This document shows, one piece after another, positions 56,379 to 64,000 of a stretch of DNA of 64,000 nucleotides. Where the stretch lies: positions 248,001 to 312,000 of the forward strand of contig NZ_BCNM01000004.1 in assembly GCF_001514495.1 (NCBI RefSeq), written 5' to 3'. The notes beneath the pieces were generated by a model that was not told the origin of the DNA, made no database searches, and saw only the letters and a list, made by a program, of their open reading frames with translations. Source of the stretch: Paenibacillus pabuli NBRC 13638 (GTDB lineage Bacteria > Bacillota > Bacilli > Paenibacillales > Paenibacillaceae). Each line of letters begins with the position of its first letter. Positions within the stretch are counted from its first letter, which is position 1. The position numbers and the translations under genes are program-made.

Positions 56379-57137
56379 ATGAATCAGACCGGACCAATAC
56401 CTACCGTTTCGATCTATGGTATTCCTTTTTCCAAGCTTACGATGAAAGAAACGGTGGAGGTTCTACGCGAAGCAGTACTCACGAAGCAGCCGACCCAGGT
56501 CATTACAGCCAATCCCATCATGGTCATGGCAGCGTTGGAGAATCCGGCGATGATGCAGGTGATGCAATCTGCGGAACTGATTGTTCCCGATGGAACAGGT
56601 GTGGTATGGGCTGCCAATTATTGCGGGGAGCCTGTGGCCGAGCGGGTGCCCGGATTTGAGCTTTTACATGAATTGCTGCGTGTTGGAGAAAACTATCGGT
56701 GGGGCGTGTACCTGCTCGGTTCTACACCTGAAGTGATTCAAGAAACAGCAGTTCGGTTACAACAGCAATATCCGGCGATTCGGATTGTGGGTTATCGTGA
56801 CGGTTATTTTGGTCCGGCTGAAGACGAACAGGTGGTTGCTTCCATTCGCGAAACTGCACCTGATCTGCTGTTTGTAGCACGTGGGGCAGACACACAGGAG
56901 CCGTGGATTCACAAGTACAAAGACGCACTTCAGGTTCCCGTAACTATGGGGGTTGGAGGCAGCTTTGATGTGATTTCGGGCAAAACCAAACGTGCCCCCA
57001 AACTGTTCCAAAAGTTAAGACTGGAATGGTTTTACCGTCTGCTTCGCGAACCTAGTCGGGCTGGCCGAATGCTTGCGCTTCCGAAATTCGCTGTCAAAGT
57101 GATGCGGGACAAAGAAAACGTGACTAAAGTCCGTTAA
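56379..57137 (+). CDS. tagA: WecG/TagA-family N-acetylmannosaminyltransferase
   Basis: Transfers ManNAc to lipid-linked GlcNAc, the second step of linkage-unit synthesis. 252 residues with VITANPIMVMAALENPAMM, VPDGTGVVWAANY, ERVPGFELLHELLR, GVYLLGSTPEVIQE, VGYRDGYFGP, LLFVARGADTQEPWI and GVGGSFDVISGKTKRAP. Last identified gene of the DUF5693-csaB-tagA run (6-nt gap after csaB). Works with MnaA (31.5 kb) and TagO (57.5 kb). Confidence 0.95.
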   Translation: MNQTGPIPTVSIYGIPFSKLTMKETVEVLREAVLTKQPTQVITANPIMVMAALENPAMMQVMQSAELIVPDGTGVVWAANYCGEPVAERVPGFELLHELLRVGENYRWGVYLLGSTPEVIQETAVRLQQQYPAIRIVGYRDGYFGPAEDEQVVASIRETAPDLLFVARGADTQEPWIHKYKDALQVPVTMGVGGSFDVISGKTKRAPKLFQKLRLEWFYRLLREPSRAGRMLALPKFAVKVMRDKENVTKVR

Positions 57138-57257
57138 AATTAGGCTATTACGAGTAATATGAACGTTTTTGCTAAAAATTGAGGTTGGCATTTCACCTGT
57201 GATCGGCGTATAATTCGTTCTGGATTACATGTGTGCCACTGAAATAAAAACATTTAG

Positions 57258-57406
57258 TTGCACATGGCCACTCCGATGTCAGAATAACCTTTTGATCGCT
57301 GTTATCCCCAGATTTCTTTGATATCCTTATCTAAGGATGAAATCCGGTTATAAAGGCGAACGTTACACTTCTACAGGTTATTTCTGCCCTCTCCGTTCTG
57401 GTGCAA
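57258..57406 (-). repeat. Dispersed palindromic intergenic repeat, copy E (before tagO)
   Basis: 149 bp bounded by TTGCAC / GTGCAA. CAGAATAACCT pairs with AGGTTATTTCTG; the core TTTTGATCGCTGTTATCCCC-AGATTTC and GAAATCCGGTTATAAAGGCG-AACG are shared with copy D in the same orientation. Lies in the 377-bp gap between tagA and tagO. Confidence 0.75.
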
Positions 57407-57514
57407 ATGGCATTTTTCATCAAAAGTGACTAACAAATAATTTTTATATATATAGAAAGAGATCAGGGGATTTATAATTTCGTAAGGCATTATAATTGGG
57501 GGTCGAATATTCAT

Positions 57515-58642
57515 ATGGTAGCGATCTTTATCATTGGATTTATCGTGTCTATGGGACTGGCTCTTGCCCTGACACCGCTTGTCAAAAAGTTCGCAGTCAA
57601 AATTGGAGCAATGGATACACCGAATGCACGTAAAGTGCATACCCGGATTATGCCGCGTCTAGGTGGTCTTGGAATTTTCCTAGCCTTTATCATTACGGTT
57701 GCTGCACTGCTTCCTTTTGTGTCGGCATGGTTTACGACAAGAGATATGAGCTTTGTCAGTGCTTTTCTGATCGGTGGAACGATCATTGTACTGATTGGTG
57801 CATTGGATGACCGTTTCGAACTGTCAGCCAAAGTAAAACTGCTTGGACAAATTGTTGCTGCTGCTGTAGTCGTATTCGGATTCAATATCCGCGTAGACTT
57901 CGTCAATATTCCTTTTCAGGATTCCTATTCCTCACTGGAAGCTTGGGTATCCATTCCGCTCACAATCCTCTGGATTGTTGGTGTAACGAATGCGATTAAC
58001 CTGATTGATGGTCTGGATGGTCTTGCTGCTGGTGTATCTGGTATTGCCATTGGTACCATCGCCGTGATGTCCTTCCTGATGGGCAATATGATGATTGCCT
58101 TGATGTGTCTTGTGCTGCTGGGCAGTATTATCGGATTCCTGTTCTTTAACTTCCACCCGGCCAAGATCTTCATGGGGGATACCGGGTCGCTATTCCTTGG
58201 TTTCTCTCTGGCGATGCTATCCATGCTTGGATTTAAACAAATTGCTGTCGTGTCCTTCATTACGCCGCTGATCATTATCGGTGTGCCGCTCTCGGATACC
58301 TTCTTCGCGATCATTCGTCGTGCGGTACAACGGAAACCGATTTTCTCACCGGATAAAGGTCACCTGCATCACTGCTTGCGTGAGCTTGGGTTCAGTCACC
58401 GTCAGACGGTACTGATCATCTACGGTATTGCCGCATTCTTCGGGGTACTGGCGATTATCCAATCATCCGCTGCGATGTTCGAAGCCAACTGGGTAACGTT
58501 CGTCGTGATCTGTATCATGATGTTCTTCCTCCAAGTGGGAGCTGAAGTCATCGGACTTGTAAGCAAAACCAGAAGACCGGTTATTAATTTCCTGATGCGC
58601 ATGCGTGTGAAGCTGAACCCGGAGACTCGTTCGAAATCCTAA
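57515..58642 (+). CDS. tagO: UDP-GlcNAc:undecaprenyl-phosphate GlcNAc-1-phosphate transferase
   Basis: Starts wall-polymer linkage unit synthesis on undecaprenyl phosphate. 375 residues, 10-11 TM helices. Conserved KVHTRIMPRLGGLGIFLAFI, DDRFELSAKVKLLGQI (metal-site Asp pair GALDD), NAINLIDGLDGLAAGVSGIA (catalytic Asp), NFHPAKIFMGDTGSLFLGF and HLHHCLRELGFSHRQTV identify the TagO/WecA group rather than MraY. ATG 57515 with GGGGG upstream. Confidence 0.95.
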   Translation: MVAIFIIGFIVSMGLALALTPLVKKFAVKIGAMDTPNARKVHTRIMPRLGGLGIFLAFIITVAALLPFVSAWFTTRDMSFVSAFLIGGTIIVLIGALDDRFELSAKVKLLGQIVAAAVVVFGFNIRVDFVNIPFQDSYSSLEAWVSIPLTILWIVGVTNAINLIDGLDGLAAGVSGIAIGTIAVMSFLMGNMMIALMCLVLLGSIIGFLFFNFHPAKIFMGDTGSLFLGFSLAMLSMLGFKQIAVVSFITPLIIIGVPLSDTFFAIIRRAVQRKPIFSPDKGHLHHCLRELGFSHRQTVLIIYGIAAFFGVLAIIQSSAAMFEANWVTFVVICIMMFFLQVGAEVIGLVSKTRRPVINFLMRMRVKLNPETRSKS

Positions 58643-58691
58643 ATAGAAATGCACGTTTACTGATATTATTGAATATTCTTTCAGGCCCAAG

Positions 58692-58718
58692 CCTTGTCCC
58701 TCGTGGACAAGGTTTTTT
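58692..58718 (+). terminator. Terminator of tagO
   Basis: CCTTGTCC / GGACAAGG with a 5-nt loop and six T residues. Confidence 0.88.
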
Positions 58719-58804
58719 GTTTATTTTGTTGTTTTTACTAAATAATTGGAACCTAATGGCCGATATATAACGGTAACTGACTTAAAAAGAGGAGAGATGA
58801 TTGC

Positions 58805-61800
58805 ATGCAGCGTACAAAGAAGCCGATGATCTGGCTGATGATGGTGGCACTGGTTGTATCACTAATACCAGCAGGCCTTGCACCAGTCGCATCGGCGGCG
58901 GATAAACCGACGAGTTATTTTACTCCGGACGTATCTGAACTTAGGAATACGGTAGATCTCACACTGGAAGGCACGAATCAGATCACGAGAGAAAAAGTAT
59001 ATAAAGTCACAAGCGCAGAGCAATTGATTACAGGAACGTTTACCAAAGTGACAGGATCAACATTGGGAGCTAATATTCAGCTGCTCAGCTATGATCAGAG
59101 CCAGCAAAAGTGGGTCAAAGACCCGACTCGGGTGGCTCCGGCTGTAGTTACGCTTGATCCGGATCGACCGGATAACCGCTTCAAGGCGAATGTAACCTTG
59201 TATCCGGGTATGAATCAGATTACATTTACCGGAGCGCAAGGACAGAATGAACGCTCCGAAACATTTTACGTTTTGTTTGATAAGGTACCTTATGTAGAGA
59301 AACTTCAGGTTCTTGGTGGAACAGATAACCTTGAATTGAATGAAGGCGCTCAGATTGTCATCAATAAAGATGAAATTACCCTTGAGGGTACAGCCATTAA
59401 TGCAACCAAAGTAACTGTTCAAGTAAATGGTGGAGAAGTGCTCGGAACTTCATTGCTGCAAAACGGCAGCTTTTTCTCACCGCAGCTTAAAATGAATCCG
59501 GGTGTCAATGATCTTAAATTGGTTGTAGAGAATGGATCAGACAAGCTGACATTCAGCTACTCACTCTACTTCTATGATGAGAAGAATCCGGTTGTAAAAC
59601 TGGATATTGTGGATTCTCTGGAGAATGCCCAAAGCTTGCTTGGTGTAGAACCCGTGTTCACGGAGAAAGCCGATTCGGCTAAAGTGCATGTTCAGATGTT
59701 GGTTCCAAATGATGAAGTATCCAAAAAGAGTTTCAAAGATGGCGCCATTATTGGTGTGGATGGTCAAACGGTAACACCAACCAATGTGACAGAGTTGTTC
59801 ATCCCAAGTTTGAAGAACAATACGCCTTCCTATTGGTTAGCATCTTTTGATATTCCAGCAGTGCCCTTTACCAAGACAGGAACTGTGGTGGATACTGATC
59901 AAAACCATACGCTGTCTGTGACATACGGCACTAAGACAATTAGCAAACCGATGGACTTCCAGTACATGGAGGGTCAAACGGTAATTACAAACCTTAAGTA
60001 TCTCAAAGGTTACTCGGAGGACAACGAATCAAATATCCCTTCAGGTGAGCCATTGAATAATGCAAAAGTAGACTCGGGTGACTTCTATATCCTGGTCGAA
60101 ACCAATAGTACACCTGCTGATTTGAATAAACTGTTGGCCAATTATCTGCCACTGGGTACAAGCTCAATTACAGTTAAGCATATATATACTGTTCCTACGA
60201 CTCCTACATCACAGAAACTGCAATATGTGTATAAAGTTGAAGGGTTGAAAAACGGGAATCAAACCGTCCGCTTCAATTATGAAAATTCAACGGCTTACAA
60301 AGATGTCACCATCTCTTTTGCATCCAAGAACTATATCTATGTTGAAAATCTTACAGACGGTCAGACTTACAATGTAGATTCCTCAGAGAAGAAAAGCATG
60401 CTTGTTAAAGGACAATATATTGATTTTGATACGTTGAAAAGTGACTATTTTGTCGCTGAAGTATTTGTGAATGGTGCGAAAGAGTATTCTACAGATCCGG
60501 CAGAAAAATTGACGCCTACCTGGTTAGATACTGACACAGGTGATTTTAAATTGGATCTGCCCATTTCACTTGATGATGGTCCGCTTGTATATGGTGAGAA
60601 CCGAATCATCTTTACAGGTACAGGCAAGGATGATAAAGGACAAGCTCGTGAAGTTCGCAAAGAATTGCGAATTTATGTTGTTGACAATAACGTGTCTACG
60701 ATCATGAACTTCCAACCGGCTGTTGGTAAGGATCGTCCAACATTCCCACCAAAAGAATATAGTGGGAATAGTGAAGTGGTTAAAAATATCTTCAACCTTA
60801 CGCCTGAATTTACGTTTAATGATAACAAATATACAACTTCATTAAAGGAATATGACCTCGTTCTGCGTGGTAGTGGAGCTACGAAGCTCAACCTGAACAT
60901 GGGAACCAAAAATATTCTTTCTGTAGACATTCCAGTAAATGCAGTGGGTACGCCGGTAGTCACCTTCCCGGATACCAGATACACGTATGAATTTGCAGGA
61001 AACCAGAAGGATTTCATGATGCGTATTCAGGATCTCGTCTCTGATGCGCCAGGAACGTATGTATATACCCTTGAACTCGTCAATGAACTTGGAGCGAAAA
61101 CGACGCAAAGATTGGAAATCGTAAGAGAAGTCAGTGCGTATCGTATTCTTTCTCCACAGCCGACAGTAGGCAAGCAAATTGTTGTGAACAAAAACTTTGT
61201 TCACTTCGATATCGAAGCTGAAGGTGCTACGTCAGTGCTAATCGGCAAAGATCCAGCTGTGAAGCGTACAGATCTAGGGGCCAACCGTTTTGTATATGAT
61301 TACGTAGGCTTAAAACAGGACAAGTCCAACAAAATCAAAATCACAATTAATCGTACTGGCGCAAGTAACACGGATACAGTGGAAGTGTTCTACACAGGAA
61401 CAGTAGGTGTAGATGCACAGTTCATGGCACCTAAAGTTGCAACCAAATACACCGTATTTAACAAAGGGCTCCAGCTGTCATTCCCTAAAGGGACTGTCAT
61501 GCAGAGTACAACACCTAGAGGAATTGCAAAGTATTATCCGGATACCAAATTATTGTTTGGTATTGCTGATCCTGTGACTGGTATTGTAGAACGACGCAAT
61601 GACTACGGTAATATTATTGGATTCCCTGGAACAGGGGAGAACAGTGGTGCTCCTTCATGGAGTATTCCGGATGAATACACACTCAACTTTGGATCGACTA
61701 CGGCGTCCAGAAACTTTGGACTGATCTCGCAGATTTACTGGGTAAATGGTGGTCTGGGTGAGTCTGGTGATGTAGGTTCAGCTACGTATAAAGCACCTAC

Positions 61801-62689
61801 GAATGGACTGGCGCCATATTCACTGGAAGGATTGTTTGGTAACCCGCAAACACCAGTTGAACGTAAAATTACTCCTTCAAAACGTGGTGAACTGACCCTT
61901 TCGTTCGACCCTAATGTCGTAGATGAAGCGGGTTCAACGATTACGGTATATCGTTACACAGACAAACGCCAATGGGAGAACATCGGTGGAGAAGTGGATA
62001 CCAAGAGTCATACAGTAAAAGTGCCATTTGATGAATTCGGGTATTACAAAGTAATGAAATTAAATCGTGGATATAATGATATTACGAATCACAACTGGGC
62101 ACGTAATATTCTGAATGGACTTTATTCCAAAGGTTTCATGAACAATCTGAGATTTGAACAGTTTGGTACAGATGATCAGACAACACGCGGCGAGTTTGCT
62201 ACGCTGCTGGTCAAAGGATTGAGTCTTCCTATTAATTCGGACAGTAACCGTACGTTTGCCGATCTGGTTCCGGGTGCTCGTTCCGCAACATGGGATTATG
62301 ACCATATTGAGACAGCAGCTAGAGCAGGTATTGTCACAGGACTTACGGATGGCGTATTTGGTCCAGACCAACCGCTTACGCGTGAACAAGCTGCGGTAAT
62401 GATTGCACGTGCACTGAAGCTGAAACTGGCAAACAATGATAGTAAGCTTCAAGCTACATTGGCAAAATCATTCCTGGATTCTGGTCGTATTGAGACGTAC
62501 GCAGGACCGGCAGTTATGGCCGTTTCCAAGGCTAAGATCATGGAAGGTGCAGCGGTTACGGTTCCTGGTCAGAAAAAAGCACAATATAACTTCAACCCCA
62601 AAGGAAACCTGACTCGTGCCGAAGCAGGCAAGATCGCGGTGGAGCTGCTCAAGAAAAGCACCAAGATATTCCCTAAAAACCTGAGCTAA
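58805..62689 (+). CDS. Large secreted SLH-domain cell-surface protein
   Basis: 1294 residues. Signal peptide residues 1-31 (MIWLMMVALVVSLIPAGLAP, cleavage near ASA|AD). Residues about 35-900 are successive beta-sandwich-like segments (e.g. NVTLYPGMNQITFTGAQGQN, LKMNPGVNDLKLVVENGSDK). The C-terminal ~200 residues hold three SLH modules: HNWARNILNGLYSKGFM, YDHIETAARAGIVTGLTDGV-FGPDQPLTREQAA and AGPAVMAVSKAKIM with FNPKGNLTRAEAGKIAVE. It would be anchored to pyruvylated polymer made by the adjacent csaB-tagA-tagO. AAAGAGGAGAG lies 9 nt upstream. May be an S-layer or a large surface protein; no enzymatic domain seen. Confidence 0.9.
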   Translation: MQRTKKPMIWLMMVALVVSLIPAGLAPVASAADKPTSYFTPDVSELRNTVDLTLEGTNQITREKVYKVTSAEQLITGTFTKVTGSTLGANIQLLSYDQSQQKWVKDPTRVAPAVVTLDPDRPDNRFKANVTLYPGMNQITFTGAQGQNERSETFYVLFDKVPYVEKLQVLGGTDNLELNEGAQIVINKDEITLEGTAINATKVTVQVNGGEVLGTSLLQNGSFFSPQLKMNPGVNDLKLVVENGSDKLTFSYSLYFYDEKNPVVKLDIVDSLENAQSLLGVEPVFTEKADSAKVHVQMLVPNDEVSKKSFKDGAIIGVDGQTVTPTNVTELFIPSLKNNTPSYWLASFDIPAVPFTKTGTVVDTDQNHTLSVTYGTKTISKPMDFQYMEGQTVITNLKYLKGYSEDNESNIPSGEPLNNAKVDSGDFYILVETNSTPADLNKLLANYLPLGTSSITVKHIYTVPTTPTSQKLQYVYKVEGLKNGNQTVRFNYENSTAYKDVTISFASKNYIYVENLTDGQTYNVDSSEKKSMLVKGQYIDFDTLKSDYFVAEVFVNGAKEYSTDPAEKLTPTWLDTDTGDFKLDLPISLDDGPLVYGENRIIFTGTGKDDKGQAREVRKELRIYVVDNNVSTIMNFQPAVGKDRPTFPPKEYSGNSEVVKNIFNLTPEFTFNDNKYTTSLKEYDLVLRGSGATKLNLNMGTKNILSVDIPVNAVGTPVVTFPDTRYTYEFAGNQKDFMMRIQDLVSDAPGTYVYTLELVNELGAKTTQRLEIVREVSAYRILSPQPTVGKQIVVNKNFVHFDIEAEGATSVLIGKDPAVKRTDLGANRFVYDYVGLKQDKSNKIKITINRTGASNTDTVEVFYTGTVGVDAQFMAPKVATKYTVFNKGLQLSFPKGTVMQSTTPRGIAKYYPDTKLLFGIADPVTGIVERRNDYGNIIGFPGTGENSGAPSWSIPDEYTLNFGSTTASRNFGLISQIYWVNGGLGESGDVGSATYKAPTNGLAPYSLEGLFGNPQTPVERKITPSKRGELTLSFDPNVVDEAGSTITVYRYTDKRQWENIGGEVDTKSHTVKVPFDEFGYYKVMKLNRGYNDITNHNWARNILNGLYSKGFMNNLRFEQFGTDDQTTRGEFATLLVKGLSLPINSDSNRTFADLVPGARSATWDYDHIETAARAGIVTGLTDGVFGPDQPLTREQAAVMIARALKLKLANNDSKLQATLAKSFLDSGRIETYAGPAVMAVSKAKIMEGAAVTVPGQKKAQYNFNPKGNLTRAEAGKIAVELLKKSTKIFPKNLS

Positions 62690-62717
62690 TGATATAAAGA
62701 CATGAATGCAATTGAGG

Positions 62718-62757
62718 AAGGACCTGTCCCTTGTTCTGAAGGGTCAGGTCCTTTTTA
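62718..62757 (+). terminator. Terminator of the SLH protein gene
   Basis: AGGACCTGTCCCTT / AAGGGTCAGGTCCT hairpin followed by TTTT. Confidence 0.85.
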
Positions 62758-62895
62758 TGACTGTTGTGGAACTGATAAAGAATACTTTTATAATAGAAGA
62801 AACATGATTTTTACCAATAACTATTTTTGTAATTTGCTAGAGTTTAAGATACAATAACGGTAAATACACAATGATCTAGAGGGTGAAGTTAGCTA

Positions 62896-63237
62896 ATGAA
62901 ACCGATTTATTCGAAAGCCCAGCTGGGCTACATGAAGGCAAAGACACAGTTCGAGAAGCAGGCAGTCATTCTGGAGAAGAAAATAGAAGATACACGCAAA
63001 GTACAAGAGGTTTCCCAAGAAGTAATGGAAGGACTGGTACAATCTACAGGCTTCCATGATGCGTATAATAATTTGGTTCTGGCTGAGAATGAATTGATTG
63101 AATGGTCTCACACGACGATGAAGCATGAGAAAACATACCGTGAGAACAGACAACCCATTGATGATATGTATCTAAGATTGAACAGCGATCCGAATATGCG
63201 AGCTCAAATTATTGACCTTGCCATGAAGATTCGCTAA
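62896..63237 (+). CDS. Hypothetical coiled-coil protein
   Basis: 113 residues, soluble, almost entirely helical with heptad-like stretches (QAVILEKKIEDTRKVQEVSQ; LAENELIEWSHTTMKHEKTY). Starts MKPIYSKAQLGYMKAKTQFE behind GAGGGTGAAG. No family recognised. Monocistronic, between the two SLH/S-layer genes, with its own terminator. Confidence 0.65.
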   Translation: MKPIYSKAQLGYMKAKTQFEKQAVILEKKIEDTRKVQEVSQEVMEGLVQSTGFHDAYNNLVLAENELIEWSHTTMKHEKTYRENRQPIDDMYLRLNSDPNMRAQIIDLAMKIR

Positions 63238-63260
63238 CGTATAGAACCAGAACTGCACCT

Positions 63261-63290
63261 AAAGCATCCCATAATGGGGTGCTTTTTGTT
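63261..63290 (+). terminator. Terminator of the coiled-coil gene
   Basis: AAAGCATCCC / GGGGTGCTTT followed by TTG and a T-rich run. Confidence 0.85.
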
Positions 63291-63589
63291 TTTTTTATTC
63301 TGAAGAATTTGTCGCTTCATGATTGGAAAGTATGGGTATAAATAAACGATAGCAACTCAGACGACGCACTAAGTTTTTTCTACAATTCCAGTTCTAACAA
63401 GGGTTTCCGATCGTTTTGAATGGCATCTTAACCCGCACTGCACCTATACATAAATAAATTCAAAACTTTTTTTGTGGAATCCGCAACTTTTTGAAATCTG
63501 CTGCGTTTAAGATGTAGAGTCAAAAACATTGGGCCTGTTACCAAGAATGACCTCGTGAAGAATCTTGTCTATTTTTTAGAAAAAATTGC

Positions 63590-63618
63590 TTTACGACACG
63601 GAAGACCCATTGTATAAT
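63590..63618 (+). promoter_or_regulatory. Promoter of the second S-layer-type gene
   Basis: TTTACG, 17-bp spacer, TATAAT, giving a 5' leader of about 130 nt to the upstream start or about 200 nt to the downstream start. The rest of the 63291-63755 gap is AT-rich with no gene. Confidence 0.6.
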
Positions 63619-63827
63619 ACGTAGGTAGGATTAGGAAACTACTCTATTTTCGTATGATTCTGCATTACAACCTAGTTTACAAGTTTCTGTGATATGCTCA
63701 CAGACATCATTTATATTAACTTGCTCAAAACTCTGGAAAGGGGGTGCAACAATATATGAGGAATACGAGCGACCCTATTAAAGAAAATTCAAATGTTATG
63801 AACGCCCAAGGAGGAGAAAAAAAGGTT

Positions 63828-64000
63828 ATGAAGAAAATTTTATCAGTAGCTCTGTCTACAGCAATGGCATTCTCAATGTTTGCATCTGTAGCATTCGGTG
63901 ATACAGCAGTATCGGCACAACAACAGTTTGATGCATTGAAAGCAAAAGGTATTTTCTCTGGTTATCCAGATGGAACTGCTGGTTTGAACAAAGAGATGAC
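63828..64000 (+). CDS. S-layer-type protein, 5' end only
   Basis: Partial gene running off the window. From ATG 63828: a signal peptide (MKKILSVALSTAMAFSMFAS, cleavage near the ALA-like FGDTAVSA), then QQQFDALKAKGIFSGYPDGT, the start of an SLH module, so here SLH lies at the N-terminus. AAGGAGGAG is 11 nt upstream. An in-frame ATG at 63756 with its own AAGGGGGTG would add 24 residues (MRNTSDPIKENSNVM...), making tandem translation starts. Likely the main S-layer protein, given the strong signals. Confidence 0.85.
   Translation, partial: MKKILSVALSTAMAFSMFASVAFGDTAVSAQQQFDALKAKGIFSGYPDGTAGLNKEM

Overview
The window is chromosomal DNA of an endospore-forming, flagellated, S-layer-bearing Firmicute, almost certainly a Paenibacillus. 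Sporulation genes (spoIIR, spoIID, spoIIQ, spoIIID, a Spo0E-like phosphatase, CotF-like coat proteins) sit in a gene order close to Bacillus subtilis: prfA-prmC-spoIIR-ywlC-mntP-ywlE-ywlG-glyA-upp-mnaA-atp operon-ywzB-murA-spoIID-spoIIQ-spoIIID-mbl-flhO-flhP-fabZ. SLH/S-layer proteins with a CsaB-type anchoring enzyme, and an Alo-like peptide signalling pair, point to Paenibacillus. Species cannot be fixed from the sequence alone.

Region 1 (1-10200) is accessory: a TetR/RND efflux unit (3' end outside the window), a 44-residue membrane miniprotein, a TetR-controlled paired SMR exporter, a PLD-family membrane protein, and a light/B12 locus. That locus holds a CarH-type photoreceptor repressor, three 11-bp tandem repeats that look like its operator, a gutted carotenoid desaturase pseudogene and an intact type 2 IPP isomerase.

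Region 2 (10200-16700) has two divergent CotF-like genes (one apparently starting at CTG), an RRNPP/AimR-like regulator followed by a 45-residue secreted pro-peptide, a Spo0E-like protein, a GNAT enzyme and ychF.

Region 3 (17000-32700) holds prfA-prmC, two tandem RodA/FtsW paralogues, a GH18 chitinase behind two cre-like boxes, spoIIR, ywlC, mntP, ywlE, a ZTP riboswitch ahead of ywlG-glyA, upp and mnaA. rpiB, which B. subtilis has between ywlE and ywlG, is absent.

Region 4 (32800-40470) is the complete ATP synthase operon, atpZ-I-B-E-F-H-A-G-D-C. Between atpA and atpG it carries an array of five hairpins with alternating stem sequences joined by a conserved linker.

Region 5 (41000-52900) runs from ywzB and murA through spoIID, spoIIQ, spoIIID, mbl, flhO and flhP to an EpuA-like gene, fabZ and pgcA. 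Region 6 (53100-64000) is a cell-envelope locus: a DUF5693-like membrane protein, csaB, tagA and tagO, then a 1294-residue SLH protein and the 5' end of a second S-layer-type gene. MnaA, TagA, TagO and CsaB together would build and pyruvylate the secondary wall polymer to which SLH proteins bind.

A dispersed imperfect palindrome of about 130-190 bp occurs five times in intergenic spaces (before glyA, upp, spoIIQ, fabZ and tagO). It, the atp hairpin array and the Alo-like pair are the strongest candidates for under-described biology here.
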